From the NCBI GenBank assembly GCA_016125185.1, contig WGMG01000009.1:98314-162313 (forward strand): a DNA stretch of 64,000 nucleotides. The letters are read 5' to 3'. The translations under genes and the position numbers were made by a program. The notes beneath the pieces were generated by a model. It saw only the letters and a list, made by a program, of their open reading frames with translations. It had not been told where the DNA came from and did no database searches. Positions 1 through 8,686 of this stretch are shown here, in pieces (the first letter of the stretch is position 1; each line of letters begins with the position of its first letter). The stretch is from Armatimonadota bacterium (GTDB taxonomy: Bacteria > Armatimonadota > Fimbriimonadia > Fimbriimonadales > Fimbriimonadaceae).

Positions 1-142
1 GCCCATCAAACCCGAAAGTTGAGAGCATAAAGCCAGGCATTGCCCAACTCAGAAGAGCGCCAATGATCACAAGTCCGGTTAATACGAAGGTGACGGGCGA
101 CGCTTGGCGTCGAAACCACTTCATCGGATCTTGGACGGCCAT
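1..142 (-). CDS. N-terminal fragment of a membrane protein (possibly rhomboid-like)
   Basis: Reading the minus strand from an ATG at 142 gives 47 residues before the window edge, starting MAVQDPMKWFRRQASPVTF. A short basic stretch (KWFRR) precedes a hydrophobic run (FVLTGLVIIGALLSWAMPGF) that looks like a first transmembrane helix. Some rhomboid-family proteases begin this way, but no catalytic Ser or His region is inside the window, so the family is a guess. It is divergent from queC with a very short spacer, so the two promoters must lie close together or overlap. The frame is open to the edge. Confidence 0.5.
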   Translation of the reverse strand, partial: MAVQDPMKWFRRQASPVTFVLTGLVIIGALLSWAMPGFMLSTFGFDG

Positions 143-158
143 ACAATCATTATGACGT

Positions 159-872
159 TTGGTCTATCCTCATTTAGGTTTGAAACAAAAGGCTGTCGTC
201 CTTCTCTCTGGCGGACTCGACTCCGCGACCGCCCTCGCCCTTGCCCGAACCCAGGGTTTTGAGTGCTATGCCATCTCCTACGACTATGGTCAGCGGCACC
301 GGGTCGAGCTAACCTTGGCCGCCGAGCAGGCTCGACTCCAAGAAGTGGTGAAGCACATCGTCGTCCAAGTCGACCTTCGCCAAATCGGCGGCTCCGCCCT
401 CACCGACGACATCGCCGTTCCCAAGGACCGCGACGAAAGCGCAATGAGCGCCGATATCCCCATCACGTACGTCCCCGCTCGCAACACCGTCTTCCTCTCC
501 TATGCCCTCGCGTGGTCCGAGGTCCTTGGTGCAAACCACATCTTCATCGGCGTCAACGCCCTCGACTATTCCGGCTATCCCGACTGCCGCCCAGAGTTCA
601 TCGAGGCGTTCGAGCGAATGGCCAACCTCGCAACCAAGGTCGGCGTCGAAGGCGCCAAAATGACGATCCACACCCCCCTCATCTCGCTCACCAAAGCCCA
701 AATCATCGAGCAGGGCCTGGCGAATGGCGTCCAATACGACCTCACGAGCAGTTGCTACGACCCCGCCCCGGACGGCAAACCCTGCCGCCACTGCGACTCC
801 TGCCTCTTGCGCGAAAAAGGCTTCGCCACCCTCGGCCAAACCGACCCCTTAGTCGCGAAATTCGAACAATGA
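159..872 (+). CDS. queC: QueC, 7-cyano-7-deazaguanine (preQ0) synthase
   Basis: Converts 7-carboxy-7-deazaguanine to preQ0 using ATP and ammonia, in cytosolic queuosine tRNA-modification precursor synthesis. Near the N-terminus is the PP-loop motif SGGLDS, followed by YDYGQRH. The C-terminus holds the four-cysteine zinc site (SSCY, then CRHCDSC) and the ending LREKGF typical of the family. About 237 residues is normal. The start is uncertain: this frame opens at TTG 159, but another TTG at 180 gives [15 protein letters not shown], closer to most family members; neither has a clear ribosome-binding site. queE lies about 0.8 kb downstream on the same strand, which supports the assignment. queD is not in the window. 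Confidence 0.95.
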   Translation: MVYPHLGLKQKAVVLLSGGLDSATALALARTQGFECYAISYDYGQRHRVELTLAAEQARLQEVVKHIVVQVDLRQIGGSALTDDIAVPKDRDESAMSADIPITYVPARNTVFLSYALAWSEVLGANHIFIGVNALDYSGYPDCRPEFIEAFERMANLATKVGVEGAKMTIHTPLISLTKAQIIEQGLANGVQYDLTSSCYDPAPDGKPCRHCDSCLLREKGFATLGQTDPLVAKFEQ

Positions 873-915
873 ACGCTGGTTGGCGAAAAGACGACTCTTG
901 CGTTACAATCTCCGT

Positions 916-1305
916 ATGAGCAGGACCGGAACCATCGTCCGCTCGATCGTTGTTGCTACTTTGACAGCAACAGTTCATTGGCACCAGGCGATAGCCGTTC
1001 TGCTAGGCATCCTCTGCGGTAGCATTGACGCCTACTATTCTTGGGGCAAACCGTCCGGCTGGTCGGCAAAGCAACTGATCGCCGAACCCAAGAGATTGCC
1101 CCGCACGATCCTGAGCATTTTGTGGAGTACGTCGGTGTGTGACATCCTTCTCTTCTTCTCGATCCGTGCTCAGTCGCTATTTACGTTCCTACTTGCATGC
1201 ATGGCCGGGTTTATTGCCCAACAAGCCATCCAAGACTTCCCCGGATTTACGAAAAAACCATCGGTCGTACCTGCCGGTGGTGGCCACTTCCACACTCGGG
1301 CATAG
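916..1305 (+). CDS. small hypothetical membrane protein
   Basis: A 129-residue protein from ATG 916 (MSRTGTIVRSIVVATL). The frame extends back to a TTG at 880, but the ATG gives a better N-terminus with a basic residue before a hydrophobic segment. I see three or four hydrophobic stretches: around residues 8-20, 22-36, 64-80 and 82-100. The tail is polar and contains GGGHFHTRA. I recognise no family. It lies between queC and queE on the same strand, with only about 40 bases after queC, so it may be co-transcribed with queC; nothing in it suggests a role in queuosine synthesis. It could be a small integral membrane protein of unknown function. Confidence 0.6.
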   Translation: MSRTGTIVRSIVVATLTATVHWHQAIAVLLGILCGSIDAYYSWGKPSGWSAKQLIAEPKRLPRTILSILWSTSVCDILLFFSIRAQSLFTFLLACMAGFIAQQAIQDFPGFTKKPSVVPAGGGHFHTRA

Positions 1306-1481
1306 CCCACTTCCTTTCACTTAACGGAAGCGTAGACACTCATCCAAAGGACCTCAAACGAGGTCGGCCCATTGGGAGTTGTGAGCACCACGAAGTTCCC
1401 GCCGCGGGGAAATGTCTACGATTTCGAAAGGCGAAGCAGAGCGAATCAGGACCGTTCACATAACGAAAGACCAATTGGGGG

Positions 1482-1500
1482 CCCAGGCGTCTCGCCTGGG
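1482..1500. repeat. perfect stem-loop in the spacer before queE
   Basis: CCCAGGCG, loop TCT, CGCCTGGG: a perfect 8-bp stem. No T-run follows on the plus strand, so it is not a convincing intrinsic terminator. The rest of the roughly 400-base spacer 1306-1702 holds no gene that I can support. Confidence 0.55.
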
Positions 1501-1647
1501 TAAACGTCGCAAGGATGACAGGCTGCAAAAGCAGAGACTAACATGCCAAAGCCTCGCGGGGCCCGTATAGACGAAAGCTATGCGCAAATTCGACCAACCC
1601 AAATCCCTCCCACAAGAAGTGGAGATGAAGCAGGGCCAGCCTACCAA

Positions 1648-1693
1648 CCCTGTCGCCCTTCACCACAAGTCCCTGTCGCCCTTCACCACAAGT
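1648..1693. repeat. two tandem copies of a 23-bp unit upstream of queE
   Basis: The 23-base unit running from CCCTGTCGCC to CACCACAAGT occurs at 1648-1670 and again, identically, at 1671-1693. It ends 10 bases before the preferred queE start. It is in frame with the long version of the queE frame but encodes a low-complexity stretch, so it is more likely untranslated leader or slipped-strand duplication than protein. Confidence 0.8.
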
Positions 1694-1702
1694 CCCACCC
1701 CA

Positions 1703-2425
1703 ATGCTTCAAAATAACAACAACGCATTGACCGCCAAACTACGAATCGCTGAAATCTTCCACTCCGTCCAAGGTGAGGGCATCTGGGCCGGAATCCCGTC
1801 CACCTTCATCCGTGTCAGCGGGTGCAACCTCCGCTGTGTCTGGTGCGACACCCCCTATGCCTCTTGGAACCCCGAAGGCCCCACCCTCACCATCGACGAA
1901 ATCCTCGACCAAGTCCGCCAAGCCGACCTCGATCATGTCGTCCTCACCGGCGGAGAACCGATGCTTTTCGACGCCATCGAGCCTCTCGCCTGTCAACTCA
2001 AAGCCGAGGGCAAAACCATCACCATCGAGACCGCCGGCACCCTCTACCGCGACCTCCCCTGCGATCTCATGTCGATCAGCCCCAAGCTCGCCCACTCGAC
2101 TCCCACCGAAGACCTCGCCTGGGCCAAGCGCCACGATGACCTCCGCCTCCAACCCGACATCCTTCGGCAACTGATCGCGAGCTACCCCTTCCAGCTTAAG
2201 TTCGTGGTCTCCTCACCCGACGCCCAGGAGATCGACGAAATCGAACGCCTCCTCGACCAAATCGGCCCCGTCGAGCCCAGCAAGGTCCTCCTCATGCCCG
2301 AGGGTCGCGACCAAGCGACGCTCTGGCAGAAGGCCCGCCTTCTCATCCCCGTCGTCACCGCCCGAAATTGGCGGCTTGCCCCCCGCCTCCAGATCGACCT
2401 CTTCGGCGACACCCGCGGCACCTAA
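1703..2425 (+). CDS. queE: QueE, 7-carboxy-7-deazaguanine synthase (radical SAM)
   Basis: Radical S-adenosylmethionine enzyme that contracts 6-carboxytetrahydropterin to 7-carboxy-7-deazaguanine, the step before QueC. Near the N-terminus FHSVQGEG is followed by the cluster motif GCNLRCVWCD (CX3CX2C) that binds the 4Fe-4S cluster, then LTGGEP, the SAM-binding glycine motif. ATG 1703 is preferred because it gives MLQNNNNALTAKLRIAEIF and a 240-residue protein of normal size; the frame reaches back to 1580 through a tandem repeat. The last 12 codons overlap one arm of a 41-bp direct repeat whose second copy lies at 7301-7341, so the 3' end of this gene is the integration point of the neighbouring cassette while the gene itself stays intact. 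Confidence 0.95.
   Translation: MLQNNNNALTAKLRIAEIFHSVQGEGIWAGIPSTFIRVSGCNLRCVWCDTPYASWNPEGPTLTIDEILDQVRQADLDHVVLTGGEPMLFDAIEPLACQLKAEGKTITIETAGTLYRDLPCDLMSISPKLAHSTPTEDLAWAKRHDDLRLQPDILRQLIASYPFQLKFVVSSPDAQEIDEIERLLDQIGPVEPSKVLLMPEGRDQATLWQKARLLIPVVTARNWRLAPRLQIDLFGDTRGT
2385..2425. repeat. left direct repeat of the cassette (queE 3' end)
   Basis: Forty-one bases ending at the queE stop codon match 7301-7341 with one mismatch (A at 2391, G at 7307); the inner 34 bases 2392-2425 are identical. This is the left boundary of the helicase cassette and looks like a duplicated target or attachment site. Confidence 0.92.
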
Positions 2426-2546
2426 CTTGATCAACTCCCGAGCTTTACTCACGCAAAAGATTCGTCTAGAATAACGATATCCGAAATCGAACTTTACAGC
2501 ATTGTGGATTCGCGGATGAAGTCTCAATCGAGACATTTGGTGTTGT

Positions 2547-5500
2547 GTGGCAGGTCAGGATAATTCAATTAGATCGGCATATGAAGCTCTTCGCAAAAAA
2601 TTGGTTGATACCACGATGCGGAATCGCCTTATCAACTATCGTCCCTCAAAGACAGTAGGGGTCGAAATAGTCGAGGAATCGTCTGAGAGCCTCTGGAGAA
2701 TTCTAGTCGTCGAGGGCAAAAAGATGGGGTTTACAGGTCCCCCAGATCCTCCGAAGTCGAAGCGTGACGACGAAGACCAAGATAACCCTCTCATCCAGGC
2801 TGACTTCTTCCAAGAGGAACCGCAGGTTGGGAAAATCGATACAGAGGACTCTTTACTCAACACATCGGTAACTCACACAAAGCTTCAAATGCGTCTCCTT
2901 CAGACCTGGAGGCAAGCGACGACACAGCTTGACGAGCAAGGAATCAATACTCTCTTTCTGGCTCTTGGAATGCTCGAATGGAAGCCGAGCGATTCGGCGG
3001 AAAAAACCGCGTTCGCACCCTTGATACTGATCCCTGCAGTTTTGGAGAGAACCGTAAAGGGAAGCTTCAAACTGGTTTACGACGAAAACGACATTGGCAC
3101 AAATCTCAGCCTTAGCGCGGCCCTAGCCGAACAGCATATCAAACTGCCTGAAATCCCTTCTGACTTAGCCAATTTCTCGGTCGAAAAGTATTTTGGAGAT
3201 GTTAAAGGTGTACTTAAGAACAGACCAGATTGGTCCATTCACAAAGACAAGGTCGCCTTAGGCTTTTTTAGTTACGCTAAGATAGTTCTTTACCAGGACC
3301 TTGACATTCAAAGATGGCAAGAGGGGCATGATCCGACGAGCCATACAGATGTATCCGCATTCTTGGGGGTTGGTTACGAATCGAGTGAAGGCACTTCCGA
3401 CGAGATTGAACAAGTCGATAACGTACGTTCTCCACTTGACTCTTTCGAAGTATTCAGCGCCGATAGCTCTCAGATCAAGGCGATCATGGAAGCCAATCGC
3501 GGAATTTCCATGGTCGTAGAGGGTCCTCCTGGTACAGGTAAGTCTCAGACCATTGCCAACCTTATTGCAGAGTGCATTAGTAAAGGAAAAAAGGTCCTGT
3601 TTGTCTCAGAAAAAATGGCGGCGCTTGAAGTGGTTCATCGACGCCTGAAACTCGAGGCGGGATTGGATGAGGCTTGCCTTGAACTGCACAGCCAAAAGGC
3701 CAACCGAAGAACATTCTATAGTTCAATCGACCAGACTTGGAAATTAAAGAGCCGACTTCCCGACGCGGCAAGTCAGCTTGAGAGACTAGCAGACCTTCGT
3801 CAAAGTCTGAATCAGTATGCCGATGAAATTCACCGCCCCTTGCCGATGCAAGGGGTGTCCCCAAGATTTCTCATCGGAAAGGCCATTTCGTTGCCTGATG
3901 TAGAAGAAGAAGACCTCGATGCTCCATATCAGGGTGTCGGCCTTGCCAAGCTGTCTTGGCAAGATTTAGAACGAAGACTGCCGCTCATTGAAGCAATCCA
4001 AGCTAAGATAACGCAGATTGGAGTTCCCGCACAACATCCATTCTTCGGATGCTCGCTCACTTATCTCGGCCCCTCAGAGAAGTTAGAGTTGGAAAGGTCG
4101 ACTAGATTAGCAAGACAGCTATTGGCGGAGGCTTTTGACCTTGCTGAGGACCTCTCAAAACATCTCTGTGTTCCATCCCCTATTTGCCCTGAAGACATTA
4201 CTAGCTTGACGCATTGCGTGGATATTGCTGTCTCAGCGCCCGAACTGGATGGTGTAGCTGTAAAGGCTGGAACCTGGCAACAAGAATCCAAGAGGCTTTC
4301 GGAAGCTATTCATAATTTGAGACGTCTTCAGGAGCTCCGGTCGAGACACAAGAACAAGGTTATTGAGCAGGCGTGGGGAGCTGATGTCGTCTCCGCTCGA
4401 GCGGCTTACGAGCAGAACGCCGACAAGTTTCTAAAGTTTCTGTCTGGCGACTATCGGAAAGCAAGAACGCAACTGGCTGGACTGCTGACAGCACAAGGAC
4501 CCACTACTCCACTAGAACAGAGAGAACTACTCAGGGAATTAGTTGAATTCTCCGGGCTCCGAAGTCAGCTAGCTGAAGTCCAACCGGTCGTAGAGCGTCA
4601 CTTCGGAGTCCAATGGCAGGGAGAAGTGTCGAATCCAGATAGTTTAGACCGCCTCCTTCGTTGGGTTCTCGATTTGGAAGGGCAGGTCAAAGATGGACTC
4701 ATTCCGAAGAGCCTGCTTGATTTCTTTACTGGTGCCATCCGAGCGACAGGCCTGGCTGAAAGGTCGCGCACAACTTCCGAAGCGATGGCGAGCGTCCTGG
4801 AGAAGATTCGTCACCTTGACGCACAACTTAAGCTGAACAGAGAATCTTCCCTCGAAAGTTGCCGTTTCGAGGCTCTCAAGTCGCAAATCCAAAGTTTTGA
4901 CGAGAATATTGAGAGGCTTTCTGAAATTGTTGAGTGGAACTTAATCGCCGAAGAAGCGACCGAAACGGGCCTTCAAGAAATCCTATCCTTTGCCAGCGCT
5001 TGGCCAAGGGCCGGTAAGGACCTGAAGCACCACATTCTCAGGATCTGGCTTCATGCGGGAATCAAGGAGGGCTTTGAAACAAGATCGGCTCTGCGAAAAT
5101 TTGAGCGAGCAACCCACGAAGAGGCAATCAAAGAATTCAAACGACTAGACGACGTGCTCATCGAACATAATCGGGCTCGTGCTTTGCACTCACACCTTCA
5201 GGGTATCCCTTCGACGTCACAGCTTGGACTGAGTGCAGAGCTTTCAAAGCAATGTAATTTGCGCAAGGGCCACAAGCCCATTCGATGGGCATTTGAGCAG
5301 TTCTCAGAATTTCTTCTTAAAATTAAGCCCGTCGTCATGATGTCGCCAATCTCTGTGGCGACATTCCTTCCGAACTTCAAGGAGATGTTCGATGTCGTCA
5401 TTTTTGATGAAGCCAGTCAAATCAAGCCCGAGGATTCGCTAAGCTCCATTGCGAGAGCAAAGCAGGCCATCGTTGTCGGGGATACAAAGCAAATGCCCCC

Positions 5501-7298
5501 CACCAGCTTCTTCGACAATCAAATCGACGATGACTCCACAGATGAGGAGGCTGGCTACGACACGGCGGTTGGAAAAATGGAGAGCATACTCGCGCTCTTC
5601 AACTCAATAGCTGAACCCTCAGGTAGGAAGACGGACTTACGATGGCACTACAGGAGTCTACATCAGGCCCTCATCCAACCATCAAATAGGCTCTTCTACA
5701 ATGATCGACTAGTCGTCTTCCCGAGCCCCATCTACGCAACAAACGAACGAGATAGCGATCTTGGAATGCGGTTTCGTTACGATCCGACAACGATTTACGA
5801 TCGTGGGTCGGCTAAGAAGAAAAACAAAAAGCAAGCCGCGGCAGTTGCGGATGCAATCGTAAAACATATGGCGGAAAGGCCACATGAGTCCCTCCTGGCC
5901 GTTGCTTTCAGCAAGCACCAGCAAGAAGCGATCCAGGACGAACTCGAGGTAAGACAGCAGTCGGACCCTGGCCTCTTTAGTTCGTTTAACCAGATGCACC
6001 AGACTGAGCCGCTACGAATAAAGAATCTGGAAACCGTTCAGGGCGACGAGCGCGATGTCATTCTCATCAGTGTCGGATATGGTCCAGATGAGAGTGGAAA
6101 TACGTCCATGAATTTTGGCCCAATCAACAAGGAGGGGGGCGGAAGAAGGCTAAACGTACTAATGAGTCGAGCCAAAAAGCGTATCGAAGTTTTCACTTCG
6201 ATGCGTTCCGGCGACATTCGCATTGATGGTGACAATGAAGGTCTTTCCGCATTCAAGACCTTTCTGGAATTCGCTGAGACTGGAATTTTAGACATCCCAA
6301 ATCCGACCGGCATGGAACCAGAAAGCATCTTCGAAGAAGAGGTTATGTCAGCCCTAACGCACAGAGGATATAAGATTGACCCTCAAGTGGGCACGCTCGG
6401 ATTCCGAATCGACCTAGCTGTTCGACACCCAAAACGACCCGGTCGATACGCGATAGGGATTGAATGTGACGGAGCAACCTACCATTCGGCAAAGAGTGCG
6501 AGGGATCGCGACAAGTTGCGAGAAATGGTATTGGTGGCAAGAAATTGGAAACTACACAGGATTTGGAGTACGGATTGGTGGCGAGATAGAGAAGCTTGTC
6601 TCAAAAGGTGTGTCTCCGCAATCGAAGGTGCCATTGAAGCAACGGACGAGGAAGAAGAACTTGCTCTTGTCGATAATTCGAGATCCGATGAATCCATTTC
6701 TATTGAGATATGGAAAAGTGATGCTGACCAGCAAAACCCGCGAGGCAAGCCCTACGCAAAATGGACGACGCCGTTCGAGCTTTCTGGCATAGCACTTGGG
6801 GATCTTCCTCCTTCCAAGATGGCAAGTGCGGTCGTCAAAGTAACAGCGTTTGAAGGTCCGATTCATCGGAACATTCTGGTGAAAAGAATTCGAGAGTCCT
6901 GCCGTCTAGCCAGATCCGGTTCAAGAATCCAATCGGCAATCGATGCCGGTATTTCTTATGCACTGCAAAATGGATTTGTCCGTACCAAAGAGGATTTTGT
7001 TTACCAATTCGATCAGACGGAGTTCGTTGCCCGCGATCGAAGTAGCTTGGATTCTTCGGAGCGATTGGTCGAGTACATTTCACCTGAAGAATTTGACCTT
7101 GCTATTCGAGAGATACTTTGCGCATCCATGGCGGCATCACAAGACGAAATTACCTCTGGTATTCGTGAGTATTTTGGTTTCGGACGCACTCCTGAAAATC
7201 TGCCAACTGTGGTGGCCGCTCGATTGGCCCAACTTGAAAGGGACGATTTAGTTTCCAACGATGGGCGTTTTAGGTGGTCAGGAGCGATCGACAATTGA
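2547..7298 (+). CDS. DUF4011 / SF1 helicase / Vsr-like nuclease / DUF3320 protein (predicted defence)
   Basis: A 1583-residue protein starting at GTG 2547. Reading along it: an N-terminal DUF4011-like region (about 10-220, with LRKKLVDTTMRNRLINY); a superfamily 1 helicase of the COG1112 type with Walker A GPPGTGKSQ near residue 326, a long helical insert (about 400-900), Walker B FDEAS near 953, GDTKQMPP near 977, and a motif-VI-like NVLMSRAKKR near 1203; a Vsr/PD-(D/E)xK-like nuclease domain (about 1262-1352) with FRIDLAV and IECDG; then a DUF3320-like C-terminus from about 1400. Helicase-Vsr fusions of this kind are known from defence islands and are thought to unwind and cut foreign nucleic acid; activity here is inferred. 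It is the only gene of the queE cassette and its composition differs from its neighbours. Confidence 0.85.
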   Translation: MAGQDNSIRSAYEALRKKLVDTTMRNRLINYRPSKTVGVEIVEESSESLWRILVVEGKKMGFTGPPDPPKSKRDDEDQDNPLIQADFFQEEPQVGKIDTEDSLLNTSVTHTKLQMRLLQTWRQATTQLDEQGINTLFLALGMLEWKPSDSAEKTAFAPLILIPAVLERTVKGSFKLVYDENDIGTNLSLSAALAEQHIKLPEIPSDLANFSVEKYFGDVKGVLKNRPDWSIHKDKVALGFFSYAKIVLYQDLDIQRWQEGHDPTSHTDVSAFLGVGYESSEGTSDEIEQVDNVRSPLDSFEVFSADSSQIKAIMEANRGISMVVEGPPGTGKSQTIANLIAECISKGKKVLFVSEKMAALEVVHRRLKLEAGLDEACLELHSQKANRRTFYSSIDQTWKLKSRLPDAASQLERLADLRQSLNQYADEIHRPLPMQGVSPRFLIGKAISLPDVEEEDLDAPYQGVGLAKLSWQDLERRLPLIEAIQAKITQIGVPAQHPFFGCSLTYLGPSEKLELERSTRLARQLLAEAFDLAEDLSKHLCVPSPICPEDITSLTHCVDIAVSAPELDGVAVKAGTWQQESKRLSEAIHNLRRLQELRSRHKNKVIEQAWGADVVSARAAYEQNADKFLKFLSGDYRKARTQLAGLLTAQGPTTPLEQRELLRELVEFSGLRSQLAEVQPVVERHFGVQWQGEVSNPDSLDRLLRWVLDLEGQVKDGLIPKSLLDFFTGAIRATGLAERSRTTSEAMASVLEKIRHLDAQLKLNRESSLESCRFEALKSQIQSFDENIERLSEIVEWNLIAEEATETGLQEILSFASAWPRAGKDLKHHILRIWLHAGIKEGFETRSALRKFERATHEEAIKEFKRLDDVLIEHNRARALHSHLQGIPSTSQLGLSAELSKQCNLRKGHKPIRWAFEQFSEFLLKIKPVVMMSPISVATFLPNFKEMFDVVIFDEASQIKPEDSLSSIARAKQAIVVGDTKQMPPTSFFDNQIDDDSTDEEAGYDTAVGKMESILALFNSIAEPSGRKTDLRWHYRSLHQALIQPSNRLFYNDRLVVFPSPIYATNERDSDLGMRFRYDPTTIYDRGSAKKKNKKQAAAVADAIVKHMAERPHESLLAVAFSKHQQEAIQDELEVRQQSDPGLFSSFNQMHQTEPLRIKNLETVQGDERDVILISVGYGPDESGNTSMNFGPINKEGGGRRLNVLMSRAKKRIEVFTSMRSGDIRIDGDNEGLSAFKTFLEFAETGILDIPNPTGMEPESIFEEEVMSALTHRGYKIDPQVGTLGFRIDLAVRHPKRPGRYAIGIECDGATYHSAKSARDRDKLREMVLVARNWKLHRIWSTDWWRDREACLKRCVSAIEGAIEATDEEEELALVDNSRSDESISIEIWKSDADQQNPRGKPYAKWTTPFELSGIALGDLPPSKMASAVVKVTAFEGPIHRNILVKRIRESCRLARSGSRIQSAIDAGISYALQNGFVRTKEDFVYQFDQTEFVARDRSSLDSSERLVEYISPEEFDLAIREILCASMAASQDEITSGIREYFGFGRTPENLPTVVAARLAQLERDDLVSNDGRFRWSGAIDN

Positions 7299-7300
7299 TT

Positions 7301-7341
7301 GCCTCCGGATCGACCTCTTCGGCGACACCCGCGGCACCTAA
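7301..7341. repeat. right direct repeat of the cassette (queE 3' end remnant)
   Basis: Second copy of the queE 3' end, including its TAA in the same codon phase (reading L-R-I-D-L-F-G-D-T-R-G-T where queE has L-Q-I-D-L-F-G-D-T-R-G-T). It lacks any upstream queE sequence, so it is a remnant. The helicase stop codon ends at 7298, two bases before it. Confidence 0.92.
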
Positions 7342-7387
7342 TTTCTAATAACAACCGGCCGTGGGAACATGGTAAAACGCGCTATCC

Positions 7388-8686
7388 ATGCGTACTTATT
7401 CACTCGCGCTCCTCGCGTTGGGCCTCGCTTCGGCCGCCCATGCGCAAAGCGCGGATTTTGCGATTACCGGCGCAAAGGTCTTCATCGGCGACGGCAAGGT
7501 GCTCGATAGCGCCACTGTCGTCGTCAGGAATGGAAAGATCGACTCCGTTTCGACCGACGCCGCCCCGGCGGGCCTCACCGCTATCGATGGGAAGGGCAAA
7601 GTGCTCTATCCCGGCTTCATCGATGCCTACTCGACGCGGCTGACCAAGACCCCGCCCAACCCCTCCACCGACGGAAAGCCGGACATCGGCGTCGAAGCCC
7701 CGCCCTACATGTGGATCGGCAACCACAAGGGCATCTATTCCGACTTCCCCTCCGCCCCCAATCTCGACTTCGACAAGGACACCAGCGCCTGGGATAGCGG
7801 CATCACCGCCGCCCTCGTCATCCCTCGCCAAGGAAGCATCCGAGGGGCCGGAGCCGTCATCAACATTCTTCCCGCCGCCGAAAAGGACGCCCGCGTCCTC
7901 GACGATTCGTTCGGCTTCGGCATGAGCTACCGCAATGGAGGCGGCGAAGGCTACCCCTCCAACATTCTCGGCGTCATCGCTCTCATGCGGCAAACCCTCG
8001 CCGATGCAAAATCCCTCGCCGACGGGGCCAAACTCGCCAAACCCGACGACAAAGCCCCTTGGAAAAAGGCTCTGGAGGACCTCAAGCCGCTGGTCACCGG
8101 CCAAAAGCCCGCCGTCTTCGAGCTCAACATGGACCGCGAAATCGCCCGGACCTTCCACATCGCCGACGAATTCGGGTTCAAATTCATGGTCGCCGGTGGA
8201 CGCGATGCCTACAAAATGATCCCCGATCTCAAGGCGCGCCAGATTCCCATTCTCTACACCATCGATAACCTCATCGAACCGTCCGTCGAACCTGATAAGG
8301 CCGACACCGACCCCGCCGACGTCACCCCCATCGAATACAAAAAGGAACGGCACGACCGCTGGGAAGAGCAGATCAACGGCATCGCCGACATCGCCAAAAG
8401 CGGTCTTCCCTTCGCCTTCGGCACCAGCTCGGCCCCGGCCCAATACCTTGAGAGCATTCGCGGCTTCATCAAGCACGGCCTCGACAAAGACCTCGCCCTC
8501 AAAGCCATGACCATTAACCCGGCAACCATCCTCGGCGTCCAGTCCAAGCTCGGCACCATCGAGACCGGTAAGCTCGCCAGCCTCGTGCTCATGTCGGGCG
8601 AATTCACCGACGAAAAGAGCAAGGTCGAACGCGTTTGGGTCGCCGGAAAACCGGTGGTCGAACCCAAGAAGGAGGGCGGCAAGTGA
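7388..8686 (+). CDS. secreted amidohydrolase-like protein lacking the metal HxH motif
   Basis: 432 residues with a signal peptide (MRTYSLALLALGLASAAHAQ). The fold signature of the imidazolonepropionase-type amidohydrolases is clear: the N-terminal beta-sandwich strand with GKVLYPGFIDAYST, and the C-terminal part with AMTINPATILGVQSKLGTIETGK. The HxH metal pair normally found after PGxxDxH is absent (AYST instead), so this copy probably has no metal-dependent hydrolase activity. It is followed by, and overlaps by four bases (GTGA) with, a longer gene of the same family, so the two are translationally coupled. A structural or regulatory partner role is possible. Confidence 0.85.
   Translation: MRTYSLALLALGLASAAHAQSADFAITGAKVFIGDGKVLDSATVVVRNGKIDSVSTDAAPAGLTAIDGKGKVLYPGFIDAYSTRLTKTPPNPSTDGKPDIGVEAPPYMWIGNHKGIYSDFPSAPNLDFDKDTSAWDSGITAALVIPRQGSIRGAGAVINILPAAEKDARVLDDSFGFGMSYRNGGGEGYPSNILGVIALMRQTLADAKSLADGAKLAKPDDKAPWKKALEDLKPLVTGQKPAVFELNMDREIARTFHIADEFGFKFMVAGGRDAYKMIPDLKARQIPILYTIDNLIEPSVEPDKADTDPADVTPIEYKKERHDRWEEQINGIADIAKSGLPFAFGTSSAPAQYLESIRGFIKHGLDKDLALKAMTINPATILGVQSKLGTIETGKLASLVLMSGEFTDEKSKVERVWVAGKPVVEPKKEGGK

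Larger units (their letters stand above)
2426..7341 (+). mobile_element. single-gene helicase-nuclease cassette inserted at the 3' end of queE
   Basis: Between two near-identical 41-bp copies of the queE 3' end lie only a 121-base leader and one large gene, whose stop codon falls two bases before the right repeat. The gene is visibly less GC-rich than its neighbours. The arrangement is what insertion at a gene's 3' end with regeneration of that end would leave. No integrase, transposase or inverted terminal repeat is seen inside, so the movement mechanism is unknown; recombination in trans or homologous exchange are both possible. Confidence 0.75.

Noticed and set aside
1317-1415. possible gene tail on the minus strand with the ending FEVLWMSVYASVK
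   Set aside because: Only about 32 codons before an in-frame stop and no homolog recognisable by eye; may be chance or a relic.
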